DNA of 64,000 nt from Olsenella intestinalis (GTDB taxonomy: Bacteria; Actinomycetota; Coriobacteriia; Coriobacteriales; Atopobiaceae), in the NCBI RefSeq assembly GCF_023276655.1, contig NZ_JALGRK010000002.1, positions 62,001 through 126,000 of the forward strand, read 5' to 3'. Positions 57,501 to 64,000 of this stretch are shown in pieces. The stretch's first letter is position 1; every line of letters starts with the position of its first letter. Under the pieces are notes generated by a model. The model was not told the DNA's origin and searched no databases. It saw nothing but the letters and a program-made list of their open reading frames with translations. A program made the translations under genes and the position numbers.

Positions 57501-60139
57501 AGTCGGTTACTCTTCCTACGCCCACGGCGCCCACTGGCAACAAGTTCCTCGGCTGGTCGACCAGCAAGGACGCCCGTTCCGGTCGCACCGGCTTCTTCAC
57601 GCCCACGAAGGACGTGACTCTCTATGCCGTCTACGCGCCGAATACCTACACGATTGCGTACGAGGGGCTCGTCGGCGTCGTCGGGTTCAACCCCCCGAAC
57701 ACGATCGGCTTCAACGAGTCTGAGGAGACGTGGCAGGAGCCCTTCGACGTCCCCAACCCGAAGAGGCCCGGCTATGCCTTCACCGGCTGGGACATCTCTG
57801 ATATGCGTGACGGGGTGACTCACTACATCGGGTCAACGGACGTCACGACGACTGAGGCCACCGCGGAGGGAATCCTCGGCACCTACTTCAAGAATCTGAG
57901 TGCGTCGGAGGGACAGGTGAAGTTTGAGGCCCAGTGGAAGTCCATTGCGCTTCCGGTCACGCTCAACGAGCAGGGTGCCACCACGTCCGGCTCGCAGGCC
58001 GTCTATGAGGCGTATGGCCAGAACATCTGGAAGACCAAGACCGATGTGGCCGGTGGCGACCCCGACTACTCCGACGCCATGGACCACGGCACCACAACCG
58101 GAGACGCCGCCATCAATCTTCCCCAGAAGGTCTATCAGCTCACCTACAACCTCGGCGCCGGCAAGACCGGCACGCTCGATGAGGATGAGCGTACTCAGAA
58201 TGCCGAGTACGCGTTCGGCGGCTACTTTACCGACACCAACGGGACGGGCCAGCAGCTGCTTGGCTCTGACGGCAAGGTGACGTCCTCGTTCACGAACACG
58301 TACTTCTCGGCGGATGCGGAGAACCCCACGCTCTATGCCGCCTGGAGCGGCGGGACGGTCGAGCTTCGTGGCAACACGAGCACCACCGAGGGCTATCGCT
58401 TCATCGGCTGGAGCGAGACCGAGGGCGCTAAGGTGCCTACGTACCTGCCGGGCGACACCATCAAGCTCACTGGCGCGAAGACGCTCTATGCGGTGTACGA
58501 CCAGCCGACCTACGTCGTCTCCTACTCTGCGCACGGCGGATCCGGCGCGCCCGACCCCCAGAGCAAGCGCCACAACGCCACGCTCGTCCTGAGTGCAGAC
58601 AAGCCCACCCGCGAGGTGAGCCAGAGCAATGGCGCCACGGTCACCTTCAACGCCAACCAGGGGTCCTCGACCGGCGCGACCGGTGACGCCATCACCGGCA
58701 TCGTTGACAGCACGTGGAGCTTCACGAGCTGGAACACCATGCCCGAGGGCGGCACTGGCGGCAAGACCTACAACCCGCGCGGCGACTACACGGCCAACGA
58801 GGCAGTCACGTTGCATGCGCAGTGGGACGAGACGAGGGCGCGCCGCTCGATCGAGCTGCCAACTCCCTACTATGAGGGTCACATCTGTCAGGGCTGGTCG
58901 ACCGACGTCGAGGGCAGCGATATCGTCGGGCAGCCCGGCGATGCCTACACGCCCGAGACCGACCACACCCTCCACGCCCAGTGGACCCCCGCGCGCTACA
59001 AGATCGCCTACTACGACGGCGACACGCTCGTGAGGACTTCGCAGGAGTATTCCTACGGAGAACAGCTTACGGTCGAGACCGCGGAGAGCCTCGGCATCAG
59101 CAAGACCGGCTGGAAGCTCGAGGGCTGGTCGCTCGAGGACGGCTCGCTCACCGTCGACTACATGGCTGGCGTCCGGGCGCAGAACCTTGCGGACCATGAC
59201 GACACCGTTCGCGCTCACGCCATCTGGTCGCGCGTGCTGACCTTCGTCTCCGGCGAGGGCGATCCCGTCGACGAGGCCACCGACGCCGTGTCCACTCAGT
59301 CCGAGTCCCTGCGCCCGCAGTCGCTCGCCGAGGTCGAGGTCCACCAGTTCACCGACGGCCATACCATCGGCAAGATCGATACTCCCGAGATCGAGCCCAT
59401 CGAGGGCTTCGCGAGCCTTGGCTGGGTCGCGCAGGCCGAGGACGTCTCGGGCAAGGTTGACCTCGCGGCCGAGACCGAGTCCGAGTGGACGAGCGAGGAC
59501 ACGACGTTCTTCGGCGTCTACTCGCGCGACGCGTCCATCACCTATGACGGTGCGGGCGCGACCGACGGCATGACCGAGATGAGCGTCGGCCAGCAGTACT
59601 ACAATGCCTCCGGCACCATCGGCAAGGCATCTGCTCTTCTCGCCCAGAACGGCTTCGAGCGTCGCGGCTACTCCTTCGCCACGTGGAGCCTGGGCAAGCC
59701 GGGCGAGACCTACGAGTGGGAGGCCAAGCTCGAGGAGCCTGCCACGAAGACGGCCGAGGCGGTCTGGCTCGACCTCAAGCAGTACCTTGTGACGTTCGAC
59801 GCGAACGGGGGAGAGGGCGAGATGGCTCCGCAGGTCATGGACCTGGGCGTCAAGACGGCCCTGTCCGAGAACGCGTTCAAGCGCGCCGGCTTTACGTTCG
59901 CGGGCTGGAACACGGCGGCCGACGGTTCGGGCAAGGCCTTCGCCGACCGCGAGGAGGTGCTCGACCTCGCCAAGACGGGTGAGGAGGTCACGCTCTTTGC
60001 GCAGTGGTCGCCCGTGCGCGCCGCGCCGAGCCCGGCCACGAACGACCCGACCCCGCTGGTGCTGATCGGCATCCTGCTGGTCGTCGCTGCGGTGGCGATC
60101 GTGGTGGGCGTGCGCTCGAGGCGCCGGCGCAGGCAGTAG
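54503..60139 (+). CDS. Giant surface protein, ALK-like glycine-rich domain family, member 2
   Basis: 1878 residues. The signal peptide VLAVFFSVTLVAGLWPAPA is followed by an Ala/Asp/Pro-rich linker (about 33-170). A module with SAPEGAFPEGT and VDITFTYDGKVVEPRGG (about 180-330) is shared with member 3. The glycine-rich domain spans about 355-640 (GLWRFAVSGGRGGG, GGGASHIAL, IMLVAGGGGGAGW, GGGGYWGG, GGSGFL). About 13 InlB-B-type repeats fill the rest (GYTFDGWYDTDDGT, KFLGWSTSKD, LYAVY, HAQW). Some are longer compound units with a TTxV..Y..GIY insertion. The end is SPATNDP (1843-1849), a hydrophobic helix and RRRRRQ. The leader closely resembles that of member 3. Presumed wall-associated adhesin. 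Confidence 0.88.
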   Translation: MRRDAKLNKVLAVFFSVTLVAGLWPAPATPARAEANPAEQAGVASDEGTPQDAAPAADAAGAAADPEPATPAEADPAAPSDATPDGDAASSSGSAEAPAEGQDTEKSDAAGATPDQGATDAAQQGTTPAAAPSEDGQGSDADAKPADATPAADDKAASDEKADDKADDAKGYPSLDARLHAGNGVTVVVSAPEGAFPEGTQASVGAADAARVMAAAAQMTGGKTLAAVAVDITFTYDGKVVEPRGGRAVTVRLLLSESLDGPSDYEGIDALDFFGQEAAAADTGEQYVVVHIPAAGAPERVSATTATDLGAEFEATSFSTYGLAAVGPNDEPGVQLSTQATYDIAVDGTVNSVSREGTSVWSSGAAGTQFTVSTSDDYGLWRFAVSGGRGGGSSAAGGGYGGVTTVVQPYGEANTFYVVTGGQGVTGRNGGSNGATTGAANGGGGGGNGRWRGNVGNCSAGGSGGGASHIALSQGALKDVGAGDIMLVAGGGGGAGWNKGGGSGGGVNGGNGGVYSGSVPGGTQTTGYQMGQGQDGIGGTYNVQRGSEGKGGGGGGYWGGTARTYGGRNSNAAGAGGSGFLNGSFVHGDRSSDGGTVVLDGVTIARTANGGNSGAGTASVEYLASIVKLDKQDATEQGTENVYAAPKAADYYLSYSVDGLANKSDKIQIPTRTGYTFEGYYTEKGFDIWTDHHDGTQYIAADGTISAELYKQGSLTLYAHMVPIWATVTLNPGDTSAAGTTAVYERYEQGIYNVKSSSPTQIFTITIPERNCDITYDAAEGSTTRTSEKISQTFRGYYDGETQLIDGNGVILESFGFDRFLTDVTLEAQWQTASTALPSATRDGYTFDGWYDTDDGTRVGGANDTYTPTKPAANLEARWTPIVYTVTLDGQGATGPEGRTTQVFEKYNTGVYADAECTTPANTIVPPERTYRVTYDLTNGGTMPAGHSATYDDVSYTFDGYYTPQGGSTKMFDASGQRQEAFTNTFFRENRTLNAHWTEKSVTLPTPTAPTGNKFLGWSTSKDARSGRTGFFTPTKDVTLYAVYAPNTYTIAYEGLVGVVGFNPPNTIGFNESEETWQEPFDVPNPKRPGYAFTGWDISDMRDGVTHYIGSTDVTTTEATAEGILGTYFKNLSASEGQVKFEAQWKSIALPVTLNEQGATTSGSQAVYEAYGQNIWKTKTDVAGGDPDYSDAMDHGTTTGDAAINLPQKVYQLTYNLGAGKTGTLDEDERTQNAEYAFGGYFTDTNGTGQQLLGSDGKVTSSFTNTYFSADAENPTLYAAWSGGTVELRGNTSTTEGYRFIGWSETEGAKVPTYLPGDTIKLTGAKTLYAVYDQPTYVVSYSAHGGSGAPDPQSKRHNATLVLSADKPTREVSQSNGATVTFNANQGSSTGATGDAITGIVDSTWSFTSWNTMPEGGTGGKTYNPRGDYTANEAVTLHAQWDETRARRSIELPTPYYEGHICQGWSTDVEGSDIVGQPGDAYTPETDHTLHAQWTPARYKIAYYDGDTLVRTSQEYSYGEQLTVETAESLGISKTGWKLEGWSLEDGSLTVDYMAGVRAQNLADHDDTVRAHAIWSRVLTFVSGEGDPVDEATDAVSTQSESLRPQSLAEVEVHQFTDGHTIGKIDTPEIEPIEGFASLGWVAQAEDVSGKVDLAAETESEWTSEDTTFFGVYSRDASITYDGAGATDGMTEMSVGQQYYNASGTIGKASALLAQNGFERRGYSFATWSLGKPGETYEWEAKLEEPATKTAEAVWLDLKQYLVTFDANGGEGEMAPQVMDLGVKTALSENAFKRAGFTFAGWNTAADGSGKAFADREEVLDLAKTGEEVTLFAQWSPVRAAPSPATNDPTPLVLIGILLVVAAVAIVVGVRSRRRRRQ

Positions 60140-60175
60140 CGCGCCTGGGGCGGCTGGGCGTGACGTGAGATAGGC

Positions 60176-60207
60176 GGGGTCGCGGGCTTGTACCTGCGGC
60201 CCCGTTT
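60176..60207 (+). terminator. Terminator after glycine-rich surface gene 2
   Basis: An 11-bp stem with two G-T pairs (arms 60176-60186 and 60193-60203), followed by GTTTG. Confidence 0.6.
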
Positions 60208-60280
60208 GCGTTGGGTGCTACGACCTAGGACGTGGGTTTGATTTCGGGCTGATTGGACGCTTGTAGCCCGTTCATATGCG

Positions 60281-60305
60281 GTTCGCCGGCAACCACTTGG
60301 CGAAC
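60281..60305. promoter_or_regulatory. Inverted repeat upstream of glycine-rich surface gene 3
   Basis: GTTCGCC (60281-60287) and GGCGAAC (60299-60305), perfect 7-bp arms separated by 11 bp. Further downstream TTGAAT and TATTAT near 60339-60370 may form the promoter with a long (19-bp) spacer. A possible operator. Confidence 0.3.
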
Positions 60306-60412
60306 TGTGGTGCCGCTATCCGATAAATCGTCAATGGATTGAATCAGCCCAGCTCAAGCACAGTATTATTAGGTAATCGTGGACACGTCGACACGGAAGG
60401 CGCAGGTGGGCC

Positions 60413-63400
60413 ATGAAACGTGAATCCCGCATGAGGGCGGCGCTTTCGATCCTCTTCTCCGTAACCTTGGTTGCCGGCCTCTGGCCGCTGCCCAACGCAG
60501 GCGCGACCTCGCAGGTGCAGGACGCGTCCGACCCCGCGGCCGCTGTGGTCGAGGTGCGCGAGGCGGACGCATCGGCCGTCGAGGCCAGCGATCCGGTCGA
60601 GGACGCCTCGGCCGCAGGCGTCTCGAGTGAGCCCGTGGCCTCCGACGTGCCTGCCGTCTCTGAGGAGAATGGTACGGCCGCGCCGGCACCTGACGCGAGC
60701 GTGCCGGCAGCGAGCGAGACCGACGCCACGCCGGTTGCCACCGCCCCCACCGTCGAGGCCGCGGCCACTGACGCCGCTGCGAGCGCGCCCGCTGCCACGG
60801 GGCAGGTCGCGCCTGTGAGTTTCCCGGCGCTTTCCGCGCAGGGGCGCACCGAGTCGGGCGTGACGGTTCGCGTGGACGCGCCCGAGGGCGCCTTCCCGCA
60901 GGGCACCGAGCTCGTCGTCCGCGACGCGGACGCGCTGCGCTTCGCGACCGCGGCGGCCGAGGCACTCGCCGTCCCCGTGAGGGGCGCCGCTGCCGTGGAC
61001 GTCTCGTTCGAGAAGGACGGCCGCGAGGTCGAACCCAGGGATGGCCTTGCGGTCTCGGTGCGCCTGTCGCTCGAGCAGCCGGTCGCCGCGAGCGCACCGG
61101 TCGCGGGCGACGAGAGCGTCGAGGGGCTGCCCGCCCAAAGCTACGTCGTCATGCACCTCGCCGACTCCGGAGACGCGGAGTCGGTCGACGCCGCCACGGC
61201 CACCGCCACGGGGGCGACCTTCTCGGCGGCCTCGTTCTCTGTCTACGGCATCGGCTCCATCGACTCTGACGAGAGGCTTGACGTTGCCGATGACGATCTG
61301 GCGCCGCAGTCGACGGCTGTCGTTCCGGGCGGTTCGGCCGAGCTCTCGCGCACGATGGTACGCGAGGCCAGCTTTGACGCGGGCGGCACTGAGAACACGA
61401 TCTCGCTGCTTGACTCGGGACTCTTCCGCATGACGATGCAGGGCGCCAAGGGCGGAAACGTCAGCCTGAGCGGCGGTGCCGGCGGCACGACGACGGTCGT
61501 GACCCCCATCTACAACGACAGTGCCCCCACGCTCTACGCCGTTCTTGGTGGCGCCGGCAGGGACCAGAACGGCGCGGAAGCGACCGAGGGCGGCGCGAAC
61601 GGCGGCGGCGCCGGCGGGAGGAGCCCGCGCGGGTGGGCCGGCGGCGCGAGCGGTGGCGGCGCGACCCACATCGCGACCATCCCTGGAGAGCTCTATGACA
61701 TCAGGGAGTCCGTCAACGGCAGCGTGCTTGCCGTCGCGGGCGGTGGCGGCGGTGCCGGCGGTACCAACAACGCCTATCGCGGCGGTGCAGGCGGTGGCGC
61801 GACCGCAGAGAACGGTGGCGGGCACGCTCACTACGTTACCCCGATGGGCGGTACCCAGACGGGTGGCTTTGCGATTGGGCGCGGCCAGGACGGCGCCCAG
61901 GGCACGACATCGAGTAAGTCCAACTCCATGCAGGGCCGCGGCGGCGGTGGCAGCGGCTACTGGGGCGGCGGGGCGCGCGCCTATGCGAACAGGGACAACG
62001 GCAACGCCGGCGGCGGCGGCGGCTCCGGCTTCTTGAACGGTGCCTTCGTCGAGGGAACCAAGGCCTCAGACGGCGGCTCGTCCACCAACGACTTCGTGAC
62101 CACCAACAGCCAGGAGGTCACGACCACGGTCGCGACGACCACGCGCGGCGGCAACGCCGGCGCGGGCAACGCGAGCATCGAGTACATCGCGAGCGTCGTC
62201 AGGCTCGACAAGCAGAACGCGACGGTACAGGGCACCAAGGCCATCTACCCCGAGCCCGTCGACGACATCTACCACCTCACCTACTCGACCGAGGGTCTTG
62301 GCCCCGAGGAGACGAGCATCACGCCGCCCTCGCGGCTCGGCTGGACCTACAAGGGCTACTGGACCGAGTCCGGCTACGACATCTGGAGCGAGAACGGCCA
62401 CTCCGGCCACGAGTACGTGGACGACGAGGCGAACATCATGTGCGAGGAGGGCCAGCCGCTGCTCTACACGAGGGGCACGCACACCCTCTTCGCCCACATG
62501 GACCCCAACTGGTACGAGGTCACCCTCGACCCTGGTGCCACGAGCGAGCGCGGCACCGAGCAGGTCTTCGAGCGCTTCGAGACCGGCATCTACGCCGACA
62601 AGGAGCTCGTGGCGAACAAGCCGCAGGTGTACTCCATCATCATCCCCAAGAGGGAGGCCACGGTCGGCTATGACGCGAACGGCGGCACCGCCCTGCGCAC
62701 GCGCGAGGACGTCTACCAGACCTTCGAGGGCTACTTCGACGGCGACGAGATGCTCATCGACGGCAACGGCGCCATCACCGGCAACTTTGCCAACGACCGC
62801 TTCATGGAGGACGTCACGCTCACCGGCAAGTGGTCGGGAGGGACCTGCACGCTGCCCGGCGCGACGCGCACCGGCTATAGGCTCGTGGGCTGGTACGAGG
62901 GTGACGAGTTCGTGGGCGCGGCGGGTGACGCCTACACGCCCACGAAGCTCGCCGTGCAGCTCAAGGCCAAGTGGGAGCCGCTCGTGTTCAACATTGGGCT
63001 CGACAACGACGCGGCGACGACGGCTGGCTCGTCCTCGGTCTTCGTCAAGTACGAGAACGGCAAGTACCAGGACAGCGCCTGCGAGACGCCCATGTCGCGC
63101 ATCACGGTTCCTCAGCGCACCTACAACGTCACCTTCGACCCCACCGATCAGGGGACGCTTCCCGAGGGCCAGCAGAACCCGCGGCCGGTGAGCTATTCCT
63201 TCGACGGCTACTTCACGCCGTCCGGCGGAACGTCGAAGCTGATCGGCGGCGACGGCTCGTTCGAGACGCTCTTCTCGAACACGTTCTTCCTGAGGGACAC
63301 GACGCTGCACGCGCACTGGACCCAGCAGTCGACGACGCTGCCCACGCCCGTGCCGAAGTCGGATGATCTGCACTTCCTGGGCTGGTCGGCCACGGACGGG

Positions 63401-64000
63401 GCGCACTCCGGCATGGCGGCGGGCAGCAGCTACACGCCCACGCAGGACCAGACGCTGCATGCGCTGTGGGCTACGATCTGGTACACCGTCAGGTACCAGG
63501 ACGTGGACAAGGCCGTAGGCTTCAACCCGCCCAACGCAATCGACCTGTCGAGCAGCGAGGCGCTCAACGCCGAGTTCACGGTCGAGAACCCCGTGCGGCC
63601 GGGCTACGAGTTCGAGGGCTGGGACATCTCGGACATGACGGGCGAGGAGCACTGGATCGACGGCGTCTCGACGATGGCGACCTCGGTCTCGAAGAGCAAG
63701 GCCACGAAGTTCAAGAGGCTCCAGACCACCGACAAGGCGCAGGTCACGTTCACGGCGAAGTGGAAGCCCATCACCAAGGAGGTCGTCCTCGACAACCAGG
63801 AGGCGAACCTGGACACGGGCTCCACCGCCGTCTACCAGGCCTATGACCAGGAGGTCTACAAGACCATGCACGGCACGGAGTACACCGATGCCATGGGCAC
63901 GGGCGAGGACGGCGCGAACCCCATCGCCCTGCCGGTCAAGTCCTTCTCCGTCACCTATGACCTGAACGGCAAGGGCGAGGACACGCCTGCGGCAACGCCG
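60413..64000 (+). CDS. Giant surface protein, ALK-like glycine-rich domain family, member 3 (3' end beyond window)
   Basis: The frame is open from ATG at 60413 to the window edge: 1196 residues with no stop. The signal peptide ALSILFSVTLVAGLWPLP is followed by a Val/Ala/Asp/Ser/Pro linker. The APEGAFPQGTE module with VDVSFEKDGREVEPRDG lies near 155-285. The glycine-rich domain spans about 320-600 (GLFRMTMQGAKGG, GGGATHIAT, VLAVAGGGGGAGG, GSGYWGGG, GGSGFLNG). InlB-B-type repeats follow (WTYKGYWTESGYDIW, YSFDGYFTPSGG, HFLGWSATDG). It is colinear with member 2 throughout, so the missing C-terminus probably also has a divergent sorting tail. Confidence 0.85.
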   Translation, partial: MKRESRMRAALSILFSVTLVAGLWPLPNAGATSQVQDASDPAAAVVEVREADASAVEASDPVEDASAAGVSSEPVASDVPAVSEENGTAAPAPDASVPAASETDATPVATAPTVEAAATDAAASAPAATGQVAPVSFPALSAQGRTESGVTVRVDAPEGAFPQGTELVVRDADALRFATAAAEALAVPVRGAAAVDVSFEKDGREVEPRDGLAVSVRLSLEQPVAASAPVAGDESVEGLPAQSYVVMHLADSGDAESVDAATATATGATFSAASFSVYGIGSIDSDERLDVADDDLAPQSTAVVPGGSAELSRTMVREASFDAGGTENTISLLDSGLFRMTMQGAKGGNVSLSGGAGGTTTVVTPIYNDSAPTLYAVLGGAGRDQNGAEATEGGANGGGAGGRSPRGWAGGASGGGATHIATIPGELYDIRESVNGSVLAVAGGGGGAGGTNNAYRGGAGGGATAENGGGHAHYVTPMGGTQTGGFAIGRGQDGAQGTTSSKSNSMQGRGGGGSGYWGGGARAYANRDNGNAGGGGGSGFLNGAFVEGTKASDGGSSTNDFVTTNSQEVTTTVATTTRGGNAGAGNASIEYIASVVRLDKQNATVQGTKAIYPEPVDDIYHLTYSTEGLGPEETSITPPSRLGWTYKGYWTESGYDIWSENGHSGHEYVDDEANIMCEEGQPLLYTRGTHTLFAHMDPNWYEVTLDPGATSERGTEQVFERFETGIYADKELVANKPQVYSIIIPKREATVGYDANGGTALRTREDVYQTFEGYFDGDEMLIDGNGAITGNFANDRFMEDVTLTGKWSGGTCTLPGATRTGYRLVGWYEGDEFVGAAGDAYTPTKLAVQLKAKWEPLVFNIGLDNDAATTAGSSSVFVKYENGKYQDSACETPMSRITVPQRTYNVTFDPTDQGTLPEGQQNPRPVSYSFDGYFTPSGGTSKLIGGDGSFETLFSNTFFLRDTTLHAHWTQQSTTLPTPVPKSDDLHFLGWSATDGAHSGMAAGSSYTPTQDQTLHALWATIWYTVRYQDVDKAVGFNPPNAIDLSSSEALNAEFTVENPVRPGYEFEGWDISDMTGEEHWIDGVSTMATSVSKSKATKFKRLQTTDKAQVTFTAKWKPITKEVVLDNQEANLDTGSTAVYQAYDQEVYKTMHGTEYTDAMGTGEDGANPIALPVKSFSVTYDLNGKGEDTPAATP

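Overview
The window looks like chromosome of a GC-rich, Gram-positive gut- or oral-type actinobacterium, most likely a coriobacterium (Olsenella/Atopobium/Collinsella relatives). This is inferred from the roughly two-thirds GC content, actinobacterial housekeeping genes, Shine-Dalgarno starts, and a very large set of cell-surface proteins with SpaA, VaFE, InlB-B, MucBP, MBG and DUF5648-type modules. No phage, insertion sequence or CRISPR array was seen.

Layout. Positions 1-932 hold the 3' end of a giant adhesin. Positions 1.07-7.13 kb hold the aspartate-to-threonine pathway: thrC-thrB on the minus strand, divergent from hom-lysC-asd on the plus strand. Positions 7.2-9.6 kb hold a polar amino-acid ABC importer operon (binding lipoprotein, permease, ATPase) with a well-formed promoter. 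Positions 9.7-14.7 kb hold a thioester/SpaA/VaFE pilin-like adhesin coupled to a class B-like sortase. tRNA-His and two identical tRNA-Lys genes follow, then a wall-anchored clostripain-family protease (15.4-18.3 kb), a DEAD-box RNA helicase, a Nudix hydrolase, tRNA-Arg, a PfkB-family sugar-phosphate kinase and PTS Enzyme I (to 24.3 kb).

From 24.6 kb to the end lies a head-to-tail run of six giant surface-protein genes, all on the plus strand: a Tat-exported LPxTA protein; a beta-helix protein with Cys/His-rich GHxW repeats; a 3253-residue LRR/MucBP/MBG/DUF5648 adhesin; and three paralogues sharing an LWP-type signal peptide, a Ser/Ala/Pro linker and an ALK-like glycine-rich domain. The last of these runs off the window. 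The sortase at 9.7 kb could serve the LPxTA substrates (pilin, protease, Tat protein). Other members end in a divergent (S/A)xAT(G/N)D-type tail.

The most unusual signal is not a gene. A short word, CGAGAAGAGC, occurs about 29 times (9-base core) on both strands, roughly once per 2.2 kb. It appears in housekeeping and adhesin genes and in spacers, and is read in three different coding frames (Glu-Lys-Ser, Leu-Phe-Ser, Ala-Leu-Leu). That behaviour matches a DNA-level signal such as a DNA-uptake sequence, and I know of none described for this group.
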